From positions 124,001-188,000 of the forward strand of contig CAWGKA010000008.1 of assembly GCA_963823045.1 (NCBI GenBank): a DNA stretch of 64,000 nt. Direction: 5' to 3'. A model generated the notes under the pieces. It saw only the letters and a list, made by a program, of their open reading frames with translations, was not told the DNA's origin and did no database searches. Shown here one piece after another: positions 1-9,498 of this stretch. The position numbers and the translations under genes are program-made. Source of the stretch: JADLGL01 sp963823045. GTDB taxonomy: Bacteria > Pseudomonadota > Alphaproteobacteria > Rhizobiales > Kaistiaceae. The stretch's first letter is position 1. The number at the start of each line of letters is the position of its first letter.

Positions 1-1117
1 CACCCAGGAGATGCCCGCCAGCGCCGGATTCTCCCTCCCCGCTTCATCGACGCCGGGATCGTAGGCCTTGATCTGCGCGCCGCGGGCCAGAAGCCTCCGG
101 ATGATCGGGATGGCCGGGAAGTCGCGAAGGTCATCGGTGTCAGCCTTGAACGTGACGCCCAGCAGCCCGATCGTCCTTCCCTCGACGTCACCGCCGCACG
201 CCTCGATGATGCGGTTGGCCATGGCGCGCTTGCGCTGGTCGTTGACGGCAATCACCGTCTCGACGATGCGCATCGCCGCCTGCACCTGTTCGCCGGTGCG
301 ATGGAGCGCCATCGCATCCTTCGGGAAGCAGGAGCCGCCAAACCCTGGCCCGGCGCGCAGATAGGACGAGCCGATGCGGGGATCGAGCCCGATCGCATGC
401 GCCACCGCCTCGATGTCGGCCGACACGCTTTCCGCGAAATCGGCCATTTCATTGATGAAGGCGAGCTTCGTCGCGAGGAAGGCATTGGCGGCATATTTCG
501 TCAGTTCCGACGAGCGGCGGTCCATGACGATGAACGGCGCGCCCTTGTCGATCAGCGGCGCGTAGATCCCGCGCATGACGGCTTCGGCGCGCTTGGAATC
601 CGTGCCGATAACGACGCGATGGGGCTCCATGAAATCGGCAATCGCCGTGCCCTCGCGCAGAAACTCCGGACAGGAGACGACGTCGATCTCTGATACCCGG
701 CCGCAACTGCGCCAGCCGAGCGGCGATGCGATCCCCGGTCCCGACCGGCACCGTCGACTTGCTGACGAGAACAGCGCCCTGGTCGAGCATGCCGGCCAGG
801 AAATCGACAGCGGCGAAGACGTAGCTGAGGTCCGCCTCGCCGTCCTCGACGACGCTCGGCGTACCGACCGCCAGGAACACGGCATCGGCCCCCGCGACCG
901 CGCTCGCGACATCCTCGGTGAAGGCAAGGCGGCCCGCCGCCTTGTGCTCGGCAATCAGCGCCTCGAGCCCGGCCTCGCGGATAGGAACCTTGCCGGCTTG
1001 CAGTCCGCGAATCTTGTCGCGATCGTTGTCGACGCAGACGACATCGTGGCCGAGGGCGGCAAAGCAGGCGCCAGACACCAGGCCGACATAGCCGCAGCCG
1101 ATAAAGGCAAGTCTCAT
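1..1117 (-). CDS. ugd: UDP-glucose 6-dehydrogenase, frameshifted and cut by the window edge
   Basis: Oxidises UDP-glucose to UDP-glucuronate with NAD, a cytoplasmic step feeding exopolysaccharide, LPS or capsule synthesis. The N-terminus has the Rossmann motif GCGYVGLVSG (residues 8-17), followed by the conserved stretches AVGTP and SKSTVPVGTG. About 140 codons in, the frame breaks. One extra base near 691 explains it, and the reading then continues through IDVVSCPEFLREG, TKYAANAFLATKLAFINE and the catalytic GPGFGGSCFPKD motif down to base 1. The C-terminal UDP-binding domain is only partly inside the window. The gene lies downstream of the multicopper oxidase on the same strand with a 158-bp gap, so co-transcription is possible but not shown. 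I treat the frameshift as a probable sequence error because all family motifs survive on both sides. Confidence 0.9.
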
Positions 1118-1206
1118 TCCGCCCTCCGAAAGCCCAGCCTATGTGGAGGGCAAAAGCCCTGTCGGTTCAACCCCAATTTGCCGCCTTCAGCAGGCCAACG
1201 CGGGAT

Positions 1207-1220
1207 TATGAAGCTTCATA
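1207..1220. promoter_or_regulatory. 14-bp perfect palindrome upstream of ugd
   Basis: TATGAAGCTTCATA reads the same on both strands and lies 90 bp before the ugd start, in the gap between the multicopper oxidase and ugd. It could be a binding site for a dimeric regulator. No second copy was noticed, so the function is unassigned. Confidence 0.25.
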
Positions 1221-1275
1221 TAGGACGCGAGGAAACGGCCCTATCGGACTTCAAGGACTCAAGAAACCATGACCA

Positions 1276-4124
1276 TCAGCCAGGCGGTGCGCCGGGAAGG
1301 AAGCCCGGAAAGGCCTGACCGGTGGTGGGGTTCGGATCGACGAAGCACATCCCCTGCATCCAGGCCCGGTCTTGATCAAATCGCGGATAGATCTCGCTGA
1401 CTTCCTCCGCGCTCGCTGCGGCGCTGGCGACGGCATCCTTCAATTCGTAATTTGCGAGATCGGCGAACGGCGTAATCTCGATCACCTGCATCATGCCGTT
1501 GTCTTCATGGAGAAGGATATGACAGTGATTGACGTAGGTGCCGACATAGTCGGGGAAGCGTGACCGAAACACGATCCGTCCGCCGTTCCGCGGAATCCAG
1601 ATGGCGTCCTGCCACCGCGGTTTGTCGAGAATGTTGACGAGATTGCCGTTCTCGTCGGGCACTTCGACGCGCAGCACCCAGCACGGATTCTGATGGATGT
1701 GGAAGGGATGATCGACGCCCTTCGTCTGCAGGCGCCATGCCGAAGGATCGGCGGCGAAGCGCGCCTGCCCGTCGGCACGCAGTAGCGGCTGCCCAGGATA
1801 GTGCCCGCCGCTCTGTCCCGGCGGTTTCTGCGATGTGTCCGCCCACAGGCTGATCGAGTAGTTGTAGACGGCCCATTCTTCCGCCGTTGACTCGAGCATC
1901 TGCGGCCGCTGCGGATCGCTTGGATTGAACTTGCGGCCCATGGCCTGACTGACTCGGAAACATCGGATCGGAATCGTCCGCGACGTTGTCGGTCATCGTC
2001 GTCGAGATGGCCATCGTCCGGATGTTGGGGGCGAGCAGCACATACTCTCCGGGATTATCGGCGATCTCGGCATAGCGAAGCAATTCGAGTTGGCCGCCAT
2101 TGGCCTGATCCGCCTGGACGAATGCGCGGAAATTGGCTGCGGTCTCATCGTCGCCCAGTGTCGTGACCAGCGGGAAATCCGCTGCGCCCCAGCCGGAATA
2201 GACCATGGCGCGCGTCCGATACTTGCCGGCGCGCCCGGCAATGGTTGCGTCGGGATCGGCGCTTGATCCCGGTCCGCCCTCCTTGATCCTCACCTCGTCG
2301 TCGGCGACCGGCAGCAAATAGGGCGGCACCGCCGGAAGCTCGTCGACGAGACTCATTACGTCGAAGGCAGGGATAGCGGGGAGCGCATTGCCTGCGGCGT
2401 CCGTCCCCTCCTCCACGATCACATAGGCGATGATGATGTCCTCGGTGCCGGGCAAGAGGACCGACGAATTGTACTGACCCTGCAGCGTGCTCTGATAGTT
2501 GTCGGCGTGCACGACGACGCCGCGTGTCATCACCGTGTAGACGCCCGGCTGTCGCGGCGCCTGGAAGAAGACGTCCGTCCGGTTCGCCGGGCCGAGATAG
2601 ACTTCATTCGGCCTGACATAGCAGTTCACGATCGATGTCGCGTCCGCGTAGCAGGCCTCGAAGTTCCTGAGCATTGACTGATTGGGCTTGTCCGAACCGA
2701 TCGGACCATCGAGCGGATTCGTCGTCCCGGCATTCTGCTGCGCCAGATCCTTGATCACATATGCGAGGCCGCTGCCGTCGTCTTCGACGAGCGTGATGCC
2801 GTCGAAGGCCAGTTGGTAGAGCTGCTGCTTGTCCGCGGATACCTCGGCGCGTGTCGCCGGCGTGAAAGTGCCGTTCGGCGGCGTCACGCAGCTTCACCAG
2901 CGTGTAGATCGTCCGATTGCCCGATGTGGATTGGTCGACGTCGTACTGGCCTTGCACCACCATGAAGCGCTTGAAACCGCGACCGTCGACGCTGCCATTG
3001 AGGACGCGCCAGCGCTCGATGGCGCCGGGCCGCATGCGGATGGTCTTCGGCGTGCTTGAGCCGTTGACGGCGAGACTTGCCTCGCCTCCCTGCTTCAGGG
3101 CCTGCGTCGGCGCATCCGGGTCGGTTGATATGTTGAAGACCCGCTGCACCAGCATGACGCGCTCGATGTAGTCGTAGGTCCCGCTCTTGCTTTGCGGATC
3201 GGGCGATCGCTCGCCGGTCAGCGCAAGGTTGATCGCCTCGTCGACATCGCCCTCGATAATGAGGAACCCGGCCATGCCGCTGGCGACCTGATTGTGCGTC
3301 GCGCCATGTGAGTGCGGATGATACCAGTGCGTTCCCGGCGGATGCGGCTGCGGCATCGCGCTCGCGATGTCCGCAGCCTGCACATCGCCGATACGAAACT
3401 CGTAGTCGGCATAGCCGGTCTGCTCGTCGTCGCGGAGAAAGGTCGTCTGTTCCGGATCGCGGATCCACGCGCAGGCCGGACTGTTCACCTGCACCTGGCG
3501 TTCGTTGTAGTCAGCCTGGCTGATGACCCTGAGGATTACGTTGTCGGAATGCGTCCCGTCCGGATTGCGTCCGGGCCGTACATGGAGGCCATGCGTGTGC
3601 AGGTTCGTGACGCGTTCGGAATGAACGCCATTGGTGTGTTCGCCGAGACAGAAATCGCTTCGGACATTTCCGAGCTGCTGCGCCTTCGCGAAGGCCTGCG
3701 CTGCCGTGACGTTGTCCGGCAAGGCGCCGGGATCCGGATACGGCCCGACGACCGTCGTCCCATAGTCGCGCCCCAGCATGTTGCGAAGGCGGACATACAG
3801 CGTCTCGTTGCCGTGCATCCGAATCGTCGGTCCGGGCGTTGCGCCGTTGTAGGAGAACAGAACCTCGCTGGGGTTGCCGAGACCGACGACCGCTCCCGGG
3901 TTCTCGTTTTCGATGACGTTGAGATCGAGGTTCTGCGAGGGCCAGTCACTCGGCCGCCACACCCAAGGCTCGGACCACGTTTCGGCGGCGTCCGTCTGCA
4001 CCACCGGTATCGTGGCGCTGCTGCCTCCCTGGGCCCGCGCGCTCACGGCGGAAAGCAGCGGAACCGCCGTCGCTCCGATAGCGGCTGTCTGCAGGAACGA
4101 CCTGCGGCTGATTTCTCTTGTCAT
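1276..4124 (-). CDS. Large Tat-exported multicopper oxidase, two frameshifts
   Basis: Copper-dependent oxidase expected in the periplasm, passing electrons from a substrate (metal ion or phenolic) to O2. The start at 4124 is chosen because a GGAGG lies just upstream and the protein then begins with a twin-arginine signal (SRRSFLQ at residues 6-12, AR-AQ cleavage region near 30). All four copper-site motifs are visible: LHTHGLH (about residue 175), HWYHPHSHG, HPFHIHQ and HCHILLHEDNGMM. Two breaks, near 2888 and 1945, are each repaired by removing one base and give about 948 residues. This is much longer than the 450-600 of CotA/CueO/laccase enzymes; the extra length sits within and between the cupredoxin domains. 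Substrate is unknown. No copper chaperone or efflux gene is adjacent. The ugd gene follows on the same strand. Confidence 0.88.
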
Positions 4125-4511
4125 CTCCGCCTCCTCCCTGGTCGTCAGGCACTCGAACGCCAAACATAGCCCGAGGACAAACAAGACAGACCTGTCCGTT
4201 TGCACAGGTCGACGACAATCTTCGTGACAATCGGACCAGGAATGAAGCGCCGAGAGGCGTGCCCGGTTACTGCCGTCCCACCAGAAATGATTCATTTGGA
4301 CGGGGTGCGTCGCTGCGGTGCGGCGCGCCGAACCATTCGGCTACTAGACGGGCGCTTGGGGCCGAGGCGAAGCGATGCGGCGCGTGATCCGGGCCGTGGC
4401 GGTCGGGTCGAACCCGCGTCGCGGGCACGGCCGTCAGGTCGCACCAGGCCTGGAAACAACAACAATAATCAGACTTGGCGGTTCGGTGACTTCTGGATGC
4501 GGTTTCTGAAG
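4125..4511. other. Gap upstream of the multicopper oxidase, no gene recognised
   Basis: About 390 bp between the multicopper oxidase start and the sulfotransferase remnant. Short open frames exist on both strands, but none has a recognisable motif or a good ribosome binding site. The part next to 4125 should hold the oxidase promoter. The rest may be decayed DNA continuing from the sulfotransferase fragment. Confidence 0.4.
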
Positions 4512-4679
4512 TCATTCGGTGTGCGGGAGATCGTTGGCGGTCTCCCGGCCCGAGGCATCGTCCAACCATGCTTGCGAGCCAGGCTCAAAGAGCAGGATCT
4601 TGTCAACGCCATACTGTCGGGAAGCAATCGACCGGACGGTGGACCCTCCAGTCTTTGGTATGTGAACGAAGACGTCCAT
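4512..4679 (-). pseudogene. N-terminal remnant of a sulfotransferase-family gene (55 codons)
   Basis: A 55-codon frame from ATG 4679 to TGA 4512 encodes FVHIPKTGGSTVRSIASRQY near its start. IPKTGGST is the PAPS 5'-phosphosulfate-binding loop found at the N-terminus of the sulfotransferase family (PF03567/PF13469-like), and QYG a few residues later also fits. Normal members have 200-300 residues and a second 3'-phosphate-binding motif, and neither is found downstream in any frame. The frame ends soon after LPHTE. I infer a truncated, non-functional relic. It sits 110 bp from the 3' end of tRNA-Lys, a usual place for integrated and decaying DNA. Confidence 0.6.
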
Positions 4680-4789
4680 CAGCACGGAGCCACCGACTAG
4701 GCGCGGCCCGATATCGAGCGCTTTGTCACCTATTTGCTGCCCGAACGGCGCATGTCAAATTCGCCGGACAGCCAACCCATTGATTTTAT

Positions 4790-4865
<76 letters not shown>

Positions 4866-5035
4866 GCTGCCGCGGTTTATAGGAACGCCGCCCCTCCTCC
4901 GCAAGGCGAAGCGCGCACGCAGAGCAACGGAAAATCACAGGCGGGCAAACGCCATGGCAGATCGGTCCCCGAGTTCCCCTGGAAAACCTCTGCGCATGAT
5001 TTGCCGCACACCGTCCGGCCGTGCATCCTTGCCGC

Positions 5036-5995
5036 ATGATCCCCGCCACGGGAGACTCGACCGATTTCGCAGGACCTGACCAATTTCGCCAGCGCCGCTT
5101 GGGATTGGCTGCTGAGCTTCCTGCCGCACCTCCTCGGCGCGTTCGCCATTCTCGTGATCGGCTATCATCATCGCCGGCTATGTCGGCCGAGGCGTCGTCC
5201 GCGTCATGGACCGCACCGGACGCCTGGACCCGACGCTGAAGCCGATCATCCGCTCGGTGATCGCGCTACGCCGTCATCATCATCGTCATCGTTGCGGCGC
5301 TCGGGCAGCTCGGCGTCGCCACCGCCTCGATTCTCGCCGCTCTCGGCGGCGCGGCGCTCGCCATCGGCCTCGCCCTGCAGGGCACGCTCTCAAACATCGC
5401 CGCCGGGCTGATGCTGATCTGGCTGCGGCCGTTCCGCGTTGGCGACTATATCGAGACGACCGCTGTCGCCGGCACCGTCGAAGAGATCAATCTCTTCCAC
5501 GCGCGGATCAAGACCTGGGACGGCATCTACAAATTCGTGCCCAATTCCGAGCTCTGGTCGACGACGATCACCAACTACACCCGCAACCCGACGCGCCTCG
5601 TCCTCATCGAATTCGGCATCGACTACGAACACGATATCGCCAGGGGACGGAAGGTCCTGGCCGATTTCGCCGCAAGCCATCCCGGTGTTCTGAAGGATCC
5701 GCCGGTCCAGGTTGTGCCCTTGAACCTCGGCGACAGCTCAGTCGTGCTGCAGTTGCGCGCTTGGTCGACGACGCCTGATTTCTGGGCGAACCGTTGGGAC
5801 CTGACCGAAGGCGGCAAGAAGGCGCTCGAGGCCGCCGGCATCACCATCCCGTTCCCGCAATTGGTCATTCACAATGCTGATCGGGAGGGGCCGCCCGAAC
5901 CGGCTCGAACGCCGCCCCGGCCGGCTTTGCCCTCGGAACCGCACCAGAGCGCCTCCGGCGATCCGTCCGGCCAGGAATCACCAGGCGGCGATTAG
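5036..5995 (+). CDS. mscS: MscS-family mechanosensitive channel, frameshifted
   Basis: Small-conductance mechanosensitive channel of the inner membrane, releasing solutes on hypo-osmotic shock. The repaired protein has two or three membrane helices, then the pore-lining TM3 rich in Gly/Ala (ALGGAALAIGLALQGTLSNIAAG) and the beta domain signature IWLRPFRVGDYI, ending in a proline-rich tail. Two extra bases, near 5163 and 5262, split the first 130 codons into three frames; removing them restores TM2 and TM3. The N-terminus is uncertain: the frame of the first helix has no start codon, but ATG 5036 would join it if a third extra base lay in the TTT run near 5065. Total length of about 315 residues is usual for MscS. 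It stands alone between tRNA-Lys and the end of leuA. Confidence 0.82.
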
Positions 5996-6232
5996 CAATC
6001 GCGACACGTTCAGGGGCAATTGTTCTGGGCGTGCTGCAGCGCGGCGGTGAAGCCAAGCAGCGAGATCGGTCCGTGCGCGGCGAGCCGCCGGTGGTGGTGC
6101 CGGTCAGCACCAACTCAACGCCCTGCTTCATGGCATCGATACGGCGCGGAAACCGGGGAACACCCATCATTGCCTTCGGGCAACCACCGGTCGCTGGCCG
6201 GCGCGTGACGACAACGCCACGCGCCGATTGGC

Positions 6233-7822
6233 TCAGACCGCTTTCAGCGTTTCCGGCGACGCCTTGAGACGCCGCGTCATCAGCTTGTTGATGCCCGAGA
6301 CATACGCCTTAGCCGAGGCGACCATCGTGTCCGGATCGGCGCCACGGGCCATGACCATCTTGCCGTCTTCCTCGAGCCGGATCGAAACCTCCGCCTGCGC
6401 GTCGGTTCCCTCGGTCACGGCATGCACCTGATAGAGCGACAGCCGGGCGTTATGCGGCAGGACCATCTTGATGGCGTTGAAAGTCGCGTCGACCGGGCCG
6501 TTGCCGGTCGCCTCGCGGGTTTCATGCACGCCGTTGACGTCGAGAGTGATGATCGCCTTCTGCGGGCCACCGGTGCCGGCAATGACGGTCAGTGCCACCA
6601 CCCTCACCTGCTCGCTCGCCGTCGCCACCTCGTCCTCGACGAGCGCGATGATGTCGTCGTCGAATACGGTCTTCTTGCGGTCGGCGAGATCCTTGAAGCG
6701 CTTGAACACCTCGTTCAGCGCGTTGTCGCCCAGGTCGTAGCCGATCTCGATCAGCTTCTGGCGGAAGGCGTGCCGGCCGGAATGCTTGCCCATGACCAGC
6801 GACGTAGCCTTCACGCCGACGTCCTCCGGCTTCATGATCTCGAAGGTCTGGGCGTTCTTCAGCATGCCGTCCTGGTGGATGCCGAACTCATGGGCGAAGG
6901 CGTTCTGGCCGACGATCGCCTTGTTGTATTGCACCGGAAAGGCGGTGACGGCCGACACCAGCTTGGAAGCGCGCATCAACATCGTCGTGTCGACGCCGGT
7001 GTGGAACGGCAGCACGTCCGATCGCGTCTTGATCGCCATCACCACCTCTTCCAAAGCCGCGTTGCCGGCGCGTTCGCCAAGGCCGTTGATGGTGCATTCG
7101 ATCTGGCGTGCGCCGCCGATGACGCCGGCCAGCGAATTGGCAACCGCCATGCCGAGATCGTCGTGGCAATGGACCGAGAAGATCGCCTTGTCGGAGTTCG
7201 GCACGCGCTCGATCAGCATCTTCATCAACGCGGTGAATTCGTCCGGCGTGGTGTAGCCGACCGTATCGGGGATGTTGATGGTCGTTGCGCCGGCATTGAT
7301 CGCCGCCTCGACAACGCGGCAGAGATAGTCGTGCTCGGTGCGGGTCGCGTCCATCGGCGACCACTCGACGTCGTCTGTGTAGCTGCGGGCGCGCGTCACG
7401 GAGGCAACGACCTTCTCGTACACCTCCTCCTCGTTCATCTTCAGCTGAAACTGACGATGCACCGGCGAGGTGCCGATGAAGGTGTGGATGCGGGGGCGCT
7501 TGGCGTGCTTCAGCGCTTCCGCCGCCCGATCGATATCCTGGAAGCCCGCGCGGGCCAGACCGCAGACCACCGCGTTCTCGGTCTGCTTGGCAATCTCGGA
7601 AACAGCCTCGAAATCGCCCTCCGAGGCAATCGGAAAGCCGGCTTCGATGATGTCGACGCCCATTTCGTCGAGCACTTCGGCGACCTGGAGCTTCTCCTCC
7701 AGGGTCATCGACGCGCCGGGCGATTGCTCGCCGTCACGCAGCGTCGTATCGAAAATGAATACGCGACCTTCGTCGCTCTGCTTTTCTTTGGCCGACTTTT
7801 CGGCCCCGCTCACCTTGCTCAT
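6233..7822 (-). CDS. leuA: 2-isopropylmalate synthase
   Basis: First committed enzyme of leucine synthesis, condensing acetyl-CoA with 2-oxoisovalerate. The 529-residue protein has the HMGL-like TIM barrel with DTTLRDGEQSPGASM (about residues 26-40), the metal-binding VHCHDDLGMAVANSL and GLGERAGNAALEEV. The C-terminal LeuA regulatory domain (about residues 400-510, VIAGTGGPQKA and GNGPVDATFNAI) binds leucine for feedback inhibition. Length matches type 1 LeuA. The start is ATG with GAGG about 10 nt upstream; its first 20 residues are Lys/Ser-rich and could begin a little later. It is transcribed away from the leader region at 7893-8028, which encodes a run of four leucine codons, so leucine-controlled attenuation is likely. 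Confidence 0.97.
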   Translation of the reverse strand: MSKVSGAEKSAKEKQSDEGRVFIFDTTLRDGEQSPGASMTLEEKLQVAEVLDEMGVDIIEAGFPIASEGDFEAVSEIAKQTENAVVCGLARAGFQDIDRAAEALKHAKRPRIHTFIGTSPVHRQFQLKMNEEEVYEKVVASVTRARSYTDDVEWSPMDATRTEHDYLCRVVEAAINAGATTINIPDTVGYTTPDEFTALMKMLIERVPNSDKAIFSVHCHDDLGMAVANSLAGVIGGARQIECTINGLGERAGNAALEEVVMAIKTRSDVLPFHTGVDTTMLMRASKLVSAVTAFPVQYNKAIVGQNAFAHEFGIHQDGMLKNAQTFEIMKPEDVGVKATSLVMGKHSGRHAFRQKLIEIGYDLGDNALNEVFKRFKDLADRKKTVFDDDIIALVEDEVATASEQVRVVALTVIAGTGGPQKAIITLDVNGVHETREATGNGPVDATFNAIKMVLPHNARLSLYQVHAVTEGTDAQAEVSIRLEEDGKMVMARGADPDTMVASAKAYVSGINKLMTRRLKASPETLKAV

Positions 7823-7892
7823 CTCTTTATCCTCGTCGCCTTGCGCGCGGGCTCCTCATCCAAGGGCGCCCCTTCGGGTTGGTGCATGCCAT

Positions 7893-7932
7893 CCCCTGAG
7901 AACCCGCTCGAAAGAGCAGCGGCGCTCAGGGG
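7893..7932 (-). promoter_or_regulatory. leuA leader hairpin (CCCCTGAG/CTCAGGGG)
   Basis: Eight-base perfect inverted repeat at 7893-7900 and 7925-7932, with a nested GCTC/GAGC stem inside the 24-nt loop. The proximal arm contains the stop codon of the leucine leader frame, so a ribosome stalled on the Leu codons (7938-7949) would leave the hairpin free, while a terminating ribosome would cover one arm. No U-run follows, so it is not a simple terminator; it may be the switching stem of an attenuator or may control access to the leuA ribosome binding site. Confidence 0.5.
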
Positions 7933-8028
7933 CTGATAAGGAGGAGAAGGGTGCCGGACAGGCGCGCGGGATCGGCCGCAAAAGCGGTCGTGTCCCATCT
8001 CGTAGCTGATCGCGATCCGATCGGTCAT
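7926..8028 (-). CDS. Candidate leucine leader peptide of leuA, apparently frameshifted
   Basis: One minus-strand frame ends LSGTLLLLISP-stop, with codons CTT CTC CTC CTT in a row at 7938-7949 and TGA at 7926-7928. That frame has no start codon of its own. If one base is removed from the TTTT run (7980-7983), it joins ATG 7998 (or ATG 8028) and reads MGHDRFAADPARLSGTLLLL before the final ISP. A short peptide with four consecutive Leu codons directly before leuA, ending inside a hairpin, is the classic arrangement of leucine attenuation. The single-base repair matches the other extra-base errors in this window. It is an inference because the frame as given is broken. Confidence 0.55.
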
Positions 8029-8151
8029 AGCTAACGCGCCAAAGCCAATTGCGAAGAGCCTAGCCCGCCTTCCGATAAGGCAAGGTTAAGCTTCGAGAAA
8101 TGTGTCTATCCGAGGCCGCCCGTTCAAGGCAAGCCCCGGAACCATCCCGCG

Positions 8152-8598
8152 CTAGTGGAAGACGAAGGTCGAAACGAGGACGACGACCAGGGACAAACCG
8201 CCCATCACCGGGCCGACCATCGGCATGTACTGCATGATTGCCGGTGTCTCGCCGCGTTTGATCTGGTTCTGTGCCTGATAGACGAGATACGCGATGGCGA
8301 TCATCCCGCCCGCACCCAACAGCTTGATGTAGAACCAGAACTGCTTGAACGAGTATGACGCCATGCCGTTCACGGTGAACAGCATCAGCAATCCAGTCAC
8401 GACAAGGATGCCCAGACCGATCGTGGCCAGTGGGGCGATCCTCTGAGGCAACGCAGTGAGGAAGGTGGCCTGCTCGCCTTCAGCCTCTCGCGCCCAACGG
8501 GCAAGGAACATGTTGACCACGCCTGCGCCCAAGCCAAGGGCCAGGCCGATCAGGTGCAGGAACAGGAGGACGTCATGGTAGAACGACAGGCTCGACAT
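8152..8598 (-). CDS. Four-helix inner-membrane protein of unknown function
   Basis: 148 residues with four clear membrane helices (about residues 8-30, 50-75, 85-105 and 122-146) and short charged loops; the second loop carries ARWAREAEGEQ. No catalytic motif or heme-binding His pair typical of a known family is recognised, so no function is assigned. It has its own ATG and is divergent from folA across 166 bp. leuA lies downstream in the same direction but is separated by the leuA leader and promoter. Confidence 0.75.
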   Translation of the reverse strand: MSSLSFYHDVLLFLHLIGLALGLGAGVVNMFLARWAREAEGEQATFLTALPQRIAPLATIGLGILVVTGLLMLFTVNGMASYSFKQFWFYIKLLGAGGMIAIAYLVYQAQNQIKRGETPAIMQYMPMVGPVMGGLSLVVVLVSTFVFH

Positions 8599-8764
8599 TC
8601 TGTGATCCTCAATTCGGCAGTCCCGCTAGGTTCTTACACTAGTATTGCAGCGCCGTGGGGCGCAACGCCACACCAAAAAACGGGCAGGCACATCTTTGCT
8701 GTGGGGCGGAATTAGGCGATTGCTCCCCTGGTAAGAGAGACGCAGCGCTCCGCGGAGGGCCAAT

Positions 8765-9286
8765 TTGACCGCCACCCTGTCCCTTATTGCCGCCGTGGCC
8801 GACAACGGCGTGATCGGAAATGCCGGCGCCATTCCCTGGCGCCTGTCGACCGACATGCGCAGATTCAAGGCGCTCACCCTCGGCAAGCCGGTGATCATGG
8901 GACGGAAGACGGCCGAAAGCCTCGGCACGCCGCTTGTCGAGCGCACCAATATCGTCGTCACCTCCACCGCCTCCAACCCGCTGATCGATCCGGGCTTCCT
9001 GTGCGTCACCTCCGTCGAAGAGGCCCTCCACGTCGCCGACGAGGCGATGGAGGCGCTTGGTGGCGACGAGGTTATGATCATCGGCGGCGGGCAAATCTAT
9101 GCCGCCACCATCGACCGCGCCGACCGCCTTTACATCACCCACGTGAAGGCCACCGTCGAAGGCGACACATTCTTCCCGGCCATCGACGACGGCATGTGGA
9201 AAGCGACAGAGCGCGAGCACGTCCCTGCGGGTGACCGCGACAACTTCGCCACCGAGTTCGTCGTTTATCAGCGGCGCGCGGCTTGA
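8765..9286 (+). CDS. folA: Dihydrofolate reductase
   Basis: Reduces dihydrofolate to tetrahydrofolate with NADPH in the cytoplasm. 173 residues with the family landmarks SLIAAVADNGVIGNAGAIPW (N-terminus with the flexible loop), the substrate-binding acidic residue in STDMRRFK, GKPVIMGRKTAESL and the NADPH-binding stretch MIIGGGQIYA. The start is TTG at 8765 with GCGGAGGG upstream; no ATG fits better. In many Rhizobiales thyA sits just before folA, but here thyA is about 19 kb away. hflK and hflC follow on the same strand after about 210 bp. Confidence 0.96.
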   Translation: MTATLSLIAAVADNGVIGNAGAIPWRLSTDMRRFKALTLGKPVIMGRKTAESLGTPLVERTNIVVTSTASNPLIDPGFLCVTSVEEALHVADEAMEALGGDEVMIIGGGQIYAATIDRADRLYITHVKATVEGDTFFPAIDDGMWKATEREHVPAGDRDNFATEFVVYQRRAA

Positions 9287-9498
9287 CGGGGCCGCCAGTC
9301 GTTCCCAATTTGCCAAAGACAGCGGGCTCTTCCTTCGCCAGCGGGGCGCAGTGCGGAGGCCGACCACGAGCCAGGGGCATGCGCCTGGGCGATTTGCGGC
9401 GGCCGGACCATTCGCCTATAACGCGCCCAATCCCTGAAACCTGTGATTTCAATGACGCCCAGGGTCATGCGACCGGGGCGGCTGACAGAAGGTAGAGA

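Noticed and set aside
1276..4124. Three separate oxidase genes
   Set aside because: The pieces join into one protein with the four copper motifs in the right order after removal of two single bases, so they are one gene.
4200..4700. 166-codon plus-strand frame upstream of tRNA-Lys
   Set aside because: No motif, poor start context, and it runs antisense to the sulfotransferase remnant.
5996..6232. Possible small gene between mscS and leuA
   Set aside because: Short frames on both strands lack motifs and ribosome binding sites; treated as intergenic.
6422..7936. 504-codon plus-strand frame opposite leuA
   Set aside because: Antisense of a conserved enzyme; composition is His/Arg/Asp-rich as expected for a reversed high-GC gene.
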